64,000 nt of DNA from NCBI RefSeq assembly GCF_964340395.1, contig NC_135558.1:24112564-24176563 (forward strand), in the 5' to 3' direction. Under the pieces are notes generated by a model. It was not told the DNA's origin. It made no database searches and saw nothing but the letters and a program-made list of their open reading frames with translations. How positions within the stretch are numbered: position 1 is the stretch's first letter; the number at the start of each line of letters is the position of its first letter. The DNA comes from Glandiceps talaboti (taxonomy: Eukaryota; Hemichordata; Enteropneusta; Spengelidae). Of the stretch, positions 21,926 to 34,538 are shown piece after piece. The translations under genes were made by a program, and so were the position numbers.

Positions 21926-23474
21926 CAGTGTTCTGCCGAGGCCGCGGCCTTGCGACATTGGCCCCCTAAAATTACAAATGGCGCAATAATTTTCCCACCT
22001 TGCGTCAATTTGGCGCATTCATTTTACGGCAGACACCTAAGTCCAGGGCAAGCCCCTGCCCTGGCCGGCGTCAATACCACAAAAAGTATACTGACTCCGT
22101 AAGCGATAGTTTTGTTGACATCATATAAGATACAGTGACAACGCGCAGTTCTATTGTTAACATGCAAACAAATGGATTAATATGCAACAAAAAGATACAA
22201 CTTTGATAAAACATAATCTTCAATTGAAACATTAGAGGGAGTAGATGAGACGCCGAAATGGACGTCTCTCTTCACATGTTTTGTCTACCGACGCATCACT
22301 GTCTCGACCTCTGACCTACTCACTGACGTGTGTGAAACACTGAACTTGCTACGGGAAATCGGAACATCTCTCTGCCACATAAGCCTTAGGAAACCAAATT
22401 TTATGGGACAGGTTGTGATTTTCATTTGTTGATGGGTTAAATTAATGGAAACAAAAATGAGTACATGTGTATTTTGATCCCGACAAAGCTGTGTTAGGGG
22501 ATCGTGTTGCGTGATGTTGACAGTGACACATGTGAATGTTTGGCACTGAATCAATGAGTGATCACTGGCATAACCACTCGAGACGGCCGATGCATGTGCG
22601 CCCGGTCAGACATGAAGAATGAACTCAGAGATGAAATCAGAAAATAATTACAGTTGTATTTACAAAGCATCCTAACTTTGACGTTGTTGATAGATTTAGT
22701 TCAAGATCTCTGAGTTTCAAGGACACCTAATGTCAGCTTTCCGTATCAAGTTTACAATACATGTATGTAACTAATGCTGTCATTTGATATAGCAGGACCA
22801 AATCATGTTGAAAGTTTGTTTGACTATTATTTGTAAGTTTTTCGTTCACATTTGGTACTTTTTAAAGTCAGGGAGTTTATTTTCCTCAAAATGTTTTTTT
22901 TTTTAAAACTCTTGTCATGAATTTGAAGAGGGAATGATAAACACAGCAGAGTGTAACAGTTGTAAAAATGAAACAAGTGCCAAGTGGTTACAAGATTAGG
23001 ATTTCTCAAATTTTTTATTCAAGCATATGTTCACTAATTTTGAAGTTGTTCTTTGTCCTTGTCTGAGAAAAGGAATCATAAATTTGAGTACTGCTATTCA
23101 TTGATAGTCAGATTAAAAATTGTGACTACCTGGCTGTCCAATCTTTCTAAACAATATATAATATACTCTGTAGAAATGACTTTAAATTACATAATTGTAG
23201 TTGCCTTCTTTTTCTAAGGTGTAATGTGTAGTACACAATTTTCAAAAAATAGCTTACTGGGAACTGTTATTATGAATGGAATTTTTTTATGTAGTTGGGT
23301 AATAGTCTATGTGTAATGGAATATCTCAGACCACAGTATCTCTATAGTGGTCCGAGGTAATATATATAATTTCATAGACAATAAATAATTGACCCCACTC
23401 CCTGTCAAATGACCCCTCTTTTTGCAACCAGGGGGCCATTGTCCCCACTAGTTGGAAACCTTGGCAGAACACTG
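21926..23474. mobile_element. Non-autonomous hAT-type element, 1,549 bp, copy 1
   Basis: The termini are CAGTGTTCTGCCGAGG and CCTTGGCAGAACACTG. CTATTG flanks both sides (21920-21925, 23475-23480), a 6-bp duplication. No transposase frame: the small minus-strand frames at 22285-22554 and 22827-23009 show no motif. The first part is GC-rich, the rest AT-rich. Copy 2 at 50611-52159 has the same length; comparing by eye I found only two base differences. The terminal GTTCTGCC is shared with the autonomous element at 14533-18019, the obvious candidate source of transposase. Confidence 0.93.
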
Positions 23475-23496
23475 CTATTGTATACATGTATTTTAA

Positions 23497-24638
23497 CCCT
23501 TGTGATGCCGAGTCGTGGATATCCACGACGTAGCACTTCTGCACTGTAGGCCACGTCGTAGATATCAACGACAACAGAGTAATTTGCATATGCTGTCAAT
23601 AAAGTGACGTTGTAATGGGTTATCGTTGTCCCACCCTTATGCCCATAATAAGTAATGATGTACACGATGTTATCTTATTAAATATTAAATTATTCAGGCG
23701 GGAAACAGTCACATGTTCGATTTCTTTCACTTTTTGCTGCCGAATGCAAATAGCGCCTACTTAGCAATGCCTAATATGGCGGCCGCTATAGATATGTATG
23801 TTGACCTTCGACATTGTGCTGATATATTGAACAAAGTAAACCCGGAAGACAGAGAGATTTTCGCTCGACATTTTCTAGACAGTGATAGCGACGATGATGA
23901 AGAATTTTATGGGTTTGAGGAAATAAACTAGAACGTATCAAAAACACTCCCAATAACTTCGACTTTTGGACTGACGTCATCAATGGCTGGTCCCGCGATC
24001 CTGCCGATGACAAACCACAGATGCCAATGCCGTACGATTACTCCTACGCTACATTGGTTTACATGAACTGATAAAGACGTTACGGCAGGATCATGTGGCA
24101 GGATCTACATCGTTGTCTTTCGTCAGATTTTTGTTAACAAACGAAGTGTTGGATATAATCGTCAGTGAGACATATCGTTATGCTGCTATCTGTAGACTTA
24201 CATGTACAGTATCCAGTATTTGTATATATGATATATTATATGCAAATTTGTTTGTATTTACTGTAAACATCGACAGACAGTACTTGTTGATTTTATGATA
24301 AATATTTTACTCAACACCCATACTGTCTATTAATTTTTACAGCTAATTTCCAATTGTAATCCTTGTATTTATCAAAAAACTAAATTTAACGTTTTTTTGA
24401 CCAAAAACGAGTGTCTTATACCAATTTTCCCCAATTCCTTGGTCAAGTTACTGACCATACATTCATGTAAATTAAAATTAAATATTTCAAAATTATTGAT
24501 ATACTTGTAGATACATCCATATCCCACCTGTTTTGGTGTAAAATGATCACTATCAAAACATTGTGTAAACTGTGTGCAACCTAAAAAGTCCTTGGCGTAG
24601 GGGGTAATTTGCATGGAAAGTCTATGGCATCTTAAGGG
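23497..24638 (+). mobile_element. piggyBac-type element, internally deleted, copy 1
   Basis: TTAA flanks both ends (23493-23496 and 24639-24642), and the termini CCCTTGTGATGCC and GGCATCTTAAGGG are imperfect inverted copies. TTAA duplications with CCC...GGG ends are the piggyBac signature. Only the N-terminal part of a transposase remains (23776-24190); the catalytic domain is absent. The element begins just 22 bp after the hAT-type element. Confidence 0.82.
23776..24190 (+). pseudogene. piggyBac transposase N-terminal remnant
   Basis: A first frame starts MAAAIDMYVDLRHCADILNK and includes the acidic DSDSDDDEEFYGFEEIN, ending at a stop. After a shift, DFWTDVINGWSRDP continues to about 24072. 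A third frame shows FLLTNEVLDIIVSETYRYA (about 24130-24185), matching the conserved piggyBac block before the DDE domain (typically F...LL..IV.ETNRYA). No Asp triad follows. Acidic N terminus and this block support the family; the copy is dead. Confidence 0.7.
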
Positions 24639-24642
24639 TTAA

Positions 24643-24960
24643 TATATTTAATAACCCATGACCTCTATAATGCTAATGCTCTATAATACCAATGTCCAAT
24701 ATCACGTGATGATAACAAATTACTAACTATTATGTCTTATCAGTTCAGTTTATGGTAATTGTGAGTTTGATGAGTGTGTAGACGTCGTCATTCACACATT
24801 TCAGTTAAGGCATTGGTGGTTATTTTTACAAGCCCCTCCTTAAGCTTAATATGCATGAAAAAATTAGCTATTGTTCTCTGTTTGTGTTTGTGTTTGTGTT
24901 TGTCGCTAATGCGGTTCTCTGATTGGCAGTTATTCATATCCTGAACTGCAGAGATGACAT
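24643..24960. other. Unassigned AT-rich sequence
   Basis: A short GTTTGTGTTT run near 24880-24902 is the only repeat noted. Confidence 0.4.
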
Positions 24961-24961
24961 T

Positions 24962-25045
24962 TGCTAGACCTCGGATGTTCCATCATCGATAGCGATGTTC
25001 GGTCGTGTGTCATATTGTATTGGAAGAACATCCGAGGTCTAGCAG
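24962..25045. repeat. Small foldback element
   Basis: TGCTAGACCTCGGATGTTCC and GGAAGAACATCCGAGGTCTAGCAG form inverted arms of about 20 bases around a 40-base spacer containing CATCATCGATAGCGATG. Confidence 0.65.
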
Positions 25046-25149
25046 ATAGACAAGGTAATGTGTGAATTATATGGCAAAAGCCAAAGATAATGCTGTAGAC
25101 TTTTGACTATCATTCTTTAACATTAACGTCATCAAAAAAGTGTAACAGC

Positions 25150-25490
25150 CTCATATACCTTTTGACAAAATGGTGATGTTGTGTCCGATCATTAGTTTTC
25201 TGTTCAATTTTACTCTGAAAGCACTTTTAGTTAGTAGTTTGACATTGTACATCGTGCAGCGATGAAAACATGTATTTTCCAAAATGGCGGGTAGTGACAT
25301 ATCACATCGCGAGGTTTTGGAGTCCTCAACAGTAAGGTATAGCAGGTGTCATGTATTACAAGATTCCGTGCAGATGTGATGCATATGTGTACGTATATGC
25401 AACTTTTTAGCGTTTTGAAACGGTACTCATCTTTGGATATTTAGTTTGAAACAATTTTAGCTTTCCTGAGAAAACTAATCAAAAACTGTG
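25150..25490 (+). repeat. Dispersed repeat family B, copy 1
   Basis: It aligns with the complement of 57080-57420: TGTTCAATTTTACTCTGAAA, CACTTTTAGTT, CAAAATGGCGG / CAATATGGCTG, GAGTCCTCAACAG / AAGTCCTCAATAG, and TTTTAGCTTTCCT in the same order. A third partial copy lies at 32395-32620. Confidence 0.65.
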
Positions 25491-26697
25491 ATTAAAAAAA
25501 ATCAGTGTGCAAAGATTGAGTTTAGAGAGATTACGAGATTTAGACAAGGATTACAGTATAGAACTGTGAACAACAATCTCATTCTAGTTATACAAATATA
25601 AAGGCAACAATATTGTACCTTTGCTAACAGAAAGTCCACACATATCAACTCAAGTATTTCATGATTTTAGCATAATGATGATCTAAAAGGGTCACCAAAA
25701 GTATAGCATCATGTTTGCCATGTAATTCAAGTGGTCGTAGACATTGGAGGGAAAGACGTTATCACGTGGCACAATGGCGACACTTTACTTCGAAAAAGTG
25801 TGAATGATCATTTGTTTTAGGGCATTGTTTTCTGGTTTAACGTGTGACAAGAAATAATGATGGCAATGACGGGTTCAAAGGATGCAATTGTTCATGGAAC
25901 AGTATGGGAGGTGGGAGACTATGACAACAGGACACATGACTGATATACTAGGGTGCAAAACATTAAAGCAGGGCTCTGGCCGATCACATTACAAAGATAA
26001 CAGGGATTAATAGACAACTGAATAAATATTCAAAAAATATATGAAAATATCTCTAGCAACAAGACCATGCCCATAGCAACAGCCAAATGATCACGTATAT
26101 TGCATACACACATACATATACACACGGACAGACACCGCACCATACCTATGTATAGCACTACTGAACCTTGTCATTTCAGTTATGCTGAAAAGTGATACAT
26201 TTTTATGATGGTAGATTATGAAGTGAAGTATTCTAATAGAACTAACTGTCAGTAGTGACCACATTATTGAATAGTATTAAACACAAAGGCAGTGAAAAAT
26301 TCATAGCTTGTTGCAATAAGAGATTAGCGCTGCTGTTCAGTTGGAAATACATGCAAGTACATCCATGGGGAGCTCTTGGATTTTTCCTGCATAAAAGTTA
26401 AAGTATAAATGTGTGTTGGGATTGCATGATGGATTATCTAGAGTAGACAGAAGAGTAATTGAGAATCATTACATCTGACAATGGAATCACTGAAATGAAA
26501 CCCCAATGTATATGTGTAGAAATTATGAAACCAACCTTTCACCTCATTGACCTCTGACCCCTTTCCAGCACTTTGTTCATTTTTCAGCACTTTTAGAAGG
26601 CTTTTTCGTAACAATTTTGATAATCTTGGCAAATATGATGAGAATTGAAATATTTTGTATGTATTCAATGCATATACTAATTATGGTGCAATGTCAC
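25491..26697. other. Intron 1 sequence with one family A fragment (25975-26105)
   Basis: Only 25975-26105 is recognisable (AAAGATAACAGGGATTAATA, ATGCCCATAGCAACAGCCAA), followed by a short CACATACA run. The remaining sequence shows no repeat or domain. Confidence 0.5.
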
Positions 26698-29600
26698 TAT
26701 ACATTTGTACAGTGTAATTACAACCCAAGATGTTTAAGATCTGTACAGTGTAATTACAACCCAAGATGTTTAAGATATCATCTGTACAGTGTAATTACAA
26801 CCAAAGATGTTTAAGATATCATCTGTACAGTGTAATTACAACCCATGATGTTTAAGATATCATCTGTACAGTGTAATTACAACCCAAGATGTTTAAGATA
26901 TCATCTGTACAGTGTAATTACAACCCAAGATGTTTAAGATATCATCTGTACAGTGTAATTACAACCCAAGATGTTTAAGATATCATCTGTACAGTGTAAT
27001 TACAACCCAAGATGTTTAAGATATCATCTGTACAGTGTAATTACAACCCAAGATGTTTAAGATATCATCTGTACAGTGTAATTACAACCCAAGATGTTTA
27101 AGATATCATCTGTACAGTGTAATTACAACCCAAGATGTTTAAGATATCATCTGTACAGTGTAATTACAACCCAAGATGTTTAAGATATCATCTGTACAGT
27201 GTAATTACAACCCAAGATGTTTAAGATATCATCTGTACAGTGTAATTACAACCCAAGATGTTTCAGATATCATCTGTACAGTGTAATTACAACCCAAGAT
27301 GTTTAAGATATCATCTATACAGTGTAATTACAACCCAAGATGTTTAAGATATCATCTGTACAGTGTAATTACAACCCAAGATGTTTCAGATATCATCTGT
27401 ACAGTGTAATTACAACCCAAGATGTTTAAGATATCATCTATACAGTGTAATTACAACCCAAGATGTTTAAGATATCATCTATACAGTGTAATTACAACCC
27501 AAGATGTTTAAGATATCATCTATACAGTGTAATTACAACCCAAGATGTTTAAGATATCATCTGTACAGTGTAATTACAACCCAAGATGTTTAAGATATCA
27601 TCTGTACAGTGTAATTACAACCCAAGATGTTTAAGATATCATCTGTACAGTGTAATTACAACCCAAGATGTTTAAGATATCATCTGTACAGTGTAATTAC
27701 AACCCAAGATGTTTAAGATATCATCTGTACAGTGTAATTACAACCCAAGATGTTTAAGATATCATCTATACAGTGTAATTACAACCCAAGATGTTTAAGA
27801 TATCATCTGTACAGTGTAATTACAACCCAAGATGTTTAAGATATCATCTGTACAGTGTAATTACAACCCAAGATGTTTAAGATATCATCTGTACAGTGTA
27901 ATTACAACCCAAGATGTTTAAGATATCATCTATACAGTGTAATTACAACCCAAGATGTTTCAGATATCATCTGTACAGTGTAATTACAACCCAAGATGTT
28001 TCAGATATCATCTGTACAGTGTAATTACAACCCAAGATGTTTAAGATATCATCTGTACAGTGTAATTACAACCAAAGATGTTTAAGATATCATCTATACA
28101 GTGTAATTACAACCAAAGATGTTTAAGATATCATCTGTACAGTGTAATTACAACCCAAGATGTTTAAGATATCATCTGTACAGTGTAATTACAACCCAAG
28201 ATGTTTAAGATATCATCTGTACAGTGTAATTACAACCCAAGATGTTTAAGATATCATCTGTACAGTGTAATTACAACCCAAGATGTTTAAGATATCATCT
28301 GTACAGTGTAATTACAACCCAAGATGTTTAAGATATCATCTGTACAGTGTAATTACAACCCAAGATGTTTAAGATATCATCTGTACAGTGTAATTACAAC
28401 CCAAGATGTTTAAGATATCATCTATACAGTGTAATTACAACCCAAGATGTTTAAGATATCATCTGTACAGTGTAATTACAACCCAAGATGTTTAAGATAT
28501 CATCTGTACAGTGTAATTACAACCCAAGATGTTTAAGATATCATCTGTACAGTGTAATTACAACCCAAGATGTTTAAGATATCATCTGTACAGTGTAATT
28601 ACAACCCAAGATGTTTAAGATATCATCTGTACAGTGTAATTACAACCCAAGATGTTTAAGATATCATCTGTACAGTGTAATTACAACCCAAGATGTTTAA
28701 GATATCATCTGTACAGTGTAATTACAACCAAAGATGTTTAAGATATCATCTATACAGTGTAATTACAACCCAAGATGTTTAAGATATCATCTGTACAGTG
28801 TAATTACAACCCAAGATGTTTAAGATATCATCTGTACAGTGTAATTACAACCCAAGATGTTTAAGATATCATCTGTACAGTGTAATTACAACCCAAGATG
28901 TTTAAGATATCATCTATACAGTGTAATTACAACCCAAGATGTTTAAGATATCATCTATACAGTGTAATTACAACCCAAGATGTTTAAGATATCATCTATA
29001 CAGTGTAATTACAACCCAAGATGTTTAAGATATCATCTGTACAGTGTAATTACAACCCAAGATGTTTAAGATATCATCTATACAGTGTAATTACAACCAG
29101 AGATGTTTAAGATATCATCTATACAGTGTAATTACAACCAGAGATGTTTAAGATATCATCTGTACAGTGTAATTACAACCCAAGATGTTTAAGATATCAT
29201 CTGTACAGTGTAATTACAACCCAAGATGTTTAAGATATCATCTATACAGTGTAATTACAACCCAAGATGTTTAAGATATCATCTGTACAGTGTAATTACA
29301 ACCAAAGATGTTTAAGATATCATCTGTACAGTGTAATTACAACCCAAGATGTTTAAGATATCATCTATACAGTGTAATTACAACCCAAGATGTTTAAGAT
29401 ATCATCTATACAGTGTAATTACAACCCAAGATGTTTAAGATATCATCTGTACAGTGTAATTACAACCCAAGATGTTTAAGATATCATCTGTACAGTGTAA
29501 TTACAACCCAAGATGTTTAAGATATCATCTGTACAGTGTAATTACAACCCAAGATGTTTAAGATATCATCTGTACAGTGTAATTACAACCCAAGATGTTT

Positions 29601-30065
29601 AAGATATCATCTATACAGTATAATTACAACCAAAGATGTTTAAGATATCATCTGTACAGTGTAATTACAACCCAAGATGTTTAAGATATCATCTGTACAG
29701 TGTAATTACAACCCAAGATGTTTAAGATATCATCTATACAGTGTAATTACAACCCAAGATGTTTAAGATATCATCTGTACAGTGTAATTACAACCCAAGA
29801 TGTTTAAGATATCATCTGTACAGTGTAATTACAACCCAAGATGTTTAAGATATCATCTGTACAGTGTAATTACAACCCAAGATGTTTAAGATATCATCTG
29901 TACAGTGTAATTACAACCCAAGATGTTTAAGATATCATCTGTACAGTGTAATTACAACCCAAGATGTTTAAGATATCATCTATACAGTGTAATTACAACC
30001 CAAGATGTTTAAGATATCATCTGTACAGTGTAATTACAACCCAAGATGTTTAAGATATCATCTAC
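26698..30065. repeat. 41-bp satellite array, about 82 copies
   Basis: The unit is CTGTACAGTGTAATTACAAC followed by CCAAGATGTTTAAGATATCAT. The first two units lack five bases (36 bp); the rest are 41 bp with a few recurring variants (CTATACAG, CAACCAAAG, GTTTCAG). Each unit holds three short palindromes: CTGTACAG, TGTAATTACA and GATATC. The 41-bp period is not a multiple of three, so no long frame results. It lies within intron 1 of host gene 1. Confidence 0.97.
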
Positions 30066-30264
30066 ACAAGAACATTCCACCTTAATAATTATTTCCACAA
30101 ATTTGGAGAAAACTAGTTGTCTTTATATAGGCTACTCAAATTAAATTCTGTGGTTAACCTCACATTGAGATGGGAAAACCAAGGAGGGAGGGTGGTTTAC
30201 AAAACAAACTGATTATATATTCCAAAATATGCAAATTAAGATAAAAATGGAAATTTGAGTGATT

Positions 30265-30633
30265 AGGCCAAAACCAAAATATCTGGTTCTGGTCAGGGTA
30301 AACTTTCTAAAGTGGTGCGACGACGCAAATTTTTTTTTTTTTTCCTAATTTTTTTTTTTTTGCAAATTAGTAAATACACATTTTTTTGACACTTTACATA
30401 CTCTGTTCTATCATATTCATCTGTTGAAAAACTTCCTTTTTCTTTGAAGCAGTTTAGGCTTTGTATTTAAGCAGTCTTGGCATGTAGGGTAGATTTCAGG
30501 TGCTTGTTCTCCTGATATCAGGAATAAATACGGAACGGGAAAGCAAAAATTATCAGAAAAAAAGGATCGACGCGAGGGTATTCAGGACGCGCGCGCTGAC
30601 CAGAACCAGATATATATATATTTTTTTTGGCCT
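30265..30633. mobile_element. Foldback element with about 33-bp arms
   Basis: AGGCCAAAACCAAAATATCT plus GGTTCTGGTCAG on the left matches the complement of CTGACCAGAACC...TTTTTTTTGGCCT on the right. Two T homopolymers lie inside near 30331-30360. No coding potential. Confidence 0.65.
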
Positions 30634-30739
30634 TAACAATGTCTTATCTGCACTCCTGTATTCATTAAATGCTATTAAAACTAACAAAATGACGTAATTG
30701 CACTAATTTATGACTGAATCTGATTTGGTACATTGGGCA

Positions 30740-31515
30740 ATCAAGTTGGGTCACAGAATCAACCATTGTTCCGATTGCCATGATCATTGATATTTTGTGG
30801 GTATATACCTCGGTATCTAGTTGGAAAATTGTTAAAATCAAAATGATCTTAATTACCACCGATGTGTGATTTTGGTCGAAAAATGTGATTTTTTGTAAAA
30901 AAACAAAAAAAAACAAAAAAAAACCAACTTAGATTCAAAAACTACTGGGCAGATCAGTTTGAAATTCGATGGGAACGTTCTTCAGTGGTTTTTAGATTAA
31001 GAATTGTTCATAACATGATGATCCCATCAGTGATATGCAAATTAGGGCTAAAATGTTTATCCAAGTTTGGTCAAAAATCTATAATTACTGAACTCCCCAG
31101 CAGATTGGGCTGAAATATAATGGGGATGCATCTGGGCATTTGTAGATGAAGCTGTATTTACAATATGATGATACCATCAGCGATATGCAAATTGGGTCTA
31201 AAAATGTCAGATTTTGGTCAAAAACAAATTATAGCTTGAAACTAAAAATGTACACGTGGTGAATGGGGTTGAAACTTGGGGATGTTTCTGGAGGTGTTAT
31301 TCTGCAGTTCTTGTTGAAAACATTATGACACAATTGGCCGTAACAACCATGACCATGCCCTTAGCAATAGTGAATGGTTTATATTGCAAAGATGAAAAGT
31401 GGGAAGGACAGGCAAGTTAATAAAGATTCCAAAAATTTATGCAAATATGCCTAGCAACAAAACCATGTCCATAGCAACATCGAAATACAGTTGTGCCATA
31501 ATGCCATTGGCACCA
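30740..31515 (+). repeat. Dispersed repeat family A, near full-length copy
   Basis: It carries the family's ordered blocks: ATCAAAATGATCTTA, AAAACTACTGGGCAGATC, GTGATATGCAAATTAGGGC, AACTCCCCAGCAGATTGGGCT, CACAATTGGCC, CCATGCCCTTAGCAATAG, and the end TACAGTTGTGCCATAATGCC near 31490. Internal 110-bp units are few here. Confidence 0.7.
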
Positions 31516-32394
31516 TTTTTTCTGGTTTGGCTTGCATGTATTCTACTGTATAAATTCAGAAAAATAAAGAGAAGAAAGATTGAAATGTGCGTTGAAGGAA
31601 ATGCACATATCTAATAATTAATGAATACAGAAATTTGTAGATGCAAGAAAACCCTCTCTTGTGAACAATGAAATCAATGTAATGGAATATCTAATGACAG
31701 AGATGGATAAAGAAGCTGTCATCTCATTTATAAGTTGGTTGTCATGGTAATGTCATGCTTAACAGCTCATGAGGTTATGAGTTATAGGTTCCCTGTTGGC
31801 TTGTATTCTGAGAAGGAGAAAAAGTGTGATATTGTAAAGGGGTAGTTAGCAATGTCTCCTGTGTACCATTTAGCATGCTGTTCACAACAAACCTTTCACT
31901 AGAAATACATTTACCTAAAGATTGACAGAAAAAAAAGTGAAATATGATAATGAAGACAGTGTTAACAAGTACATCATGTATTTGATTTGAAGACAGTATG
32001 AAAGGAAAGGTCCAAATCAAATACATTTGTACTTTTAGATAGCTTATCCTTGTGTATGTAATTGATGTGTATGTAAATTTTAGAAATAAAATGAAACATT
32101 AAAGTTATGTGACTTTGAAATGTCAAAATGCTATGTTGAACCTCACTGTGTGCTGCCATTTTGGCAACTTTTTCCACAAAGGATGCTGGGAAAACTCCTT
32201 GCTTGTGACGTCACATTCTAAGCATCCTCTTACATCTAGATCTAGGTGTGTGTAGCAATCTGTTCAACATTTGCAAACATGTAAATGTTATATATAACGG
32301 ATATAATAATCGTAGTGTTCTCCACGGATTGTTCTGATAGCAGGTGTCTCATTTGCATAATTTATTAATATTATTTGCATAACAATTTTGTCAG
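31516..32394. other. Unassigned intron sequence
   Basis: No repeat or motif recognised. Frames at 31775-32026 and 31974-32177 (minus) are unsupported. Confidence 0.35.
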
Positions 32395-32660
32395 GAAAAG
32401 CTAAAACTATTTCAAACAATAACAGTTATTTTTCTCAGGGAAGGTACAATTAATTTCGAACTAAATGTCCAGAGACGAGTAGATTTAAAAAAAAAAAACA
32501 TATAGAAGTTTGTGTACACCGATATCATTGTATAAAATTTCGCTTCTGTCCGAAATCTCCTGATGCGTGAGACTTACTATACTTTACTATTGAGGACTTC
32601 AAAAACTCATGTTAGGGGTTCTAAAATATTGTGTGTGTGTGTGTGTGTGTGTGTTTATAT
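32395..32660 (-). repeat. Family B fragment followed by (GT)n
   Basis: In reverse orientation it shares CAGGAAAAGCTAAAACTATT and CTATTGAGGACTTCAAAAAC with the family B copies at 25150 and 57080. A (TG)n tract of about 24 bases follows at 32631-32654. Confidence 0.55.
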
Positions 32661-32856
32661 TATATTTGTGTATGAAATGACTGAGTAGTGATCATAACAC
32701 TTGCAATGAAACTAAACAATTAGTAATATTTGGTTTTGAGATGGTGCACATTTTTGAATAAATCTTAACTATTAAAGCTCTTTTATCAAAGATGCAGTAA
32801 GTGGAGACTACCTGATTGTTACATCATATTACATCAATAACCATGTAATGTATTGT

Positions 32857-33127
32857 CAGGGGTGAACAAATCTGATGGTTACAGGTCCGGGACTAGCGAT
32901 TTTGTTTTGGCGGACCACACAAATTTTACCTTGTCTGGTCCATTGGGCCAGTACCTTACTGTTAATAACTATGTTAAAAAGTCATCTGAATATACAGATT
33001 GATAGGTAAGATTTAATGTTTCACATTAGCATGATCTGGGACCACTAATTTTTTCAGCAGGACCACTGGATTTTTTAAAGCACTGGTCTGGGGACCACCA
33101 GTTCACAAAATGATTTGTTGACCCCTG
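32857..33127. mobile_element. hAT-type MITE with 5-bp duplication, 271 bp
   Basis: The termini CAGGGGTGAACAAATC and GATTTGTTGACCCCTG are inverted copies with one mismatch in 16. ATTGT occurs directly on both sides (32852-32856 and 33128-33132). The interior has several GGACCAC words in both orientations. CAG...CTG ends with a short duplication suggest a hAT-like subgroup. Confidence 0.75.
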
Positions 33128-33714
33128 ATTGTATTCAATTAATTCCTCCATTCATTGATGGCATGCATGCAGTTGAAAGAATCCAATAAAGATTTGAAGG
33201 GGGAGGGGGGGGGGGGGTCTTGTGTAATACAGTGTAGATGACTTGCAATTTCAGCACCTGAACTCCCATGCCAACTTAAATCCGACTCAGATCAACGGAT
33301 CGTTTACATGTGAACATGTGAACCGTCTCGTGTTGTTCACCGACACTACTTAGGTTACACTAAATAAAATGCCATTGAAATTAACAAAATGGTACATTCT
33401 AATTCCCAATTATTGAAGTCTAATCGAAACGAAAATGATCTAATATTTTCGTACCCATCGAACGAGAAGACCACATGATGCAGTGTAATATCATTTGGGT
33501 GAGTCCACTGTCCATGGATGGGTGGGCTGTGATGAAGTTCCAAAAATGTCTGTTTTTATGTGTACCTGTTCTCCAGTATCTATTGTTTTCAAAGTCACTA
33601 TGTCTAGACTCTATGATTTGCTTCTTTTAAGAAAAGATATGGAAGACAGATTTTCCATGGCTACATATGCGTCACTAACGAATGCTAAGTTCCCCCTCTA
33701 ACCCTTCCCATTAG
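33128..33714. other. Unassigned; G homopolymer at about 33199-33218
   Basis: Apart from the G run no element was recognised. The plus-strand frame at 33495-33701 shows no known motif. Confidence 0.35.
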
Positions 33715-34085
33715 TTAGTCCGTGCCGGACGAAGTCCAGGACGGGGACTTATGGATTGGGTTCCGTCTCTATCCAGAGGCATTTCTTGGAGATGCCTGGA
33801 CCAATTTTTTTCAAACTTGGCTCATGCTTGGCTCATGCTCATGCTAGATGCCTAGCAGCCATTTTGTTTGCGAATTTTCCATGTCCAAAGCCATAACTCA
33901 GACATGCTTGAACAGATCTCATTCAAAGTTGGCATTAGCACAGTGTTCTATAACATACATGTGCATATCCATTTTCGTCATGATACAATCTGATATGGCT
34001 GCCTGGCAGCCATTTTGTTGGCGCAGTTTTCATGTCCAAAGCCATAACTCAGACATGCTTGAACAGCCCCCCCCCCCCCTCACCC
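33715..34085. repeat. Repeat with two internal units of about 151 bp
   Basis: Two segments starting near 33847 and 33998 share GCAGCCATTTTGTT, TTCCATGTCCAAAGCCATAA / TTTCATGTCCAAAGCCATAA and CTCAGACATGCTTGAACAG. The second ends in a C run. The 85-codon frame at 33848-34105 is produced by these units. Confidence 0.6.
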
Positions 34086-34534
34086 TACCTATCCTTTATT
34101 GTTGAATGGTTTACTCCATGACGTTATCTTGAAGATTAGGCATGTCCCATGTCCAACGAGCAGACACAACATATCTAAGTCTGTTTGATTTAAGTTCACA
34201 AGTGTTGTTGCGTGATCAGAGTAGTGATATCAAAAACAACCATATGAGGCCAAACAACGTTAACCAGGTTTGAAAATGACAACATAAACTGCCAGTTCCT
34301 TAAAACCCAATCATAGCGGGGAGTTTGTCATTCTCAATGACTTGTTTAAGTTAATAGTTCAGACGTGGCATGTAATGTCACAGTACAATCTATGACCTTT
34401 CAAAATCTTAGCGAAATCTTCGTAGCAGAGAGGGCAATCCACACAGTGACACGAAGCGGTTGTTTCCTCTTGCTTACTGTGGTGCCATGTCGTCTCCGAC
34501 TATTTTTGTTTTTGTCAAAAATATCTAAACATGC
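34086..34534. other. Unassigned
   Basis: No repeat, TIR or coding motif recognised. Confidence 0.35.
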
Positions 34535-34538
34535 TTAA

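Noticed and set aside
26698-30065. Possible CRISPR array (regular 41-bp period)
   Set aside because: Units are contiguous near-identical repeats without unique spacers, in an animal intron.
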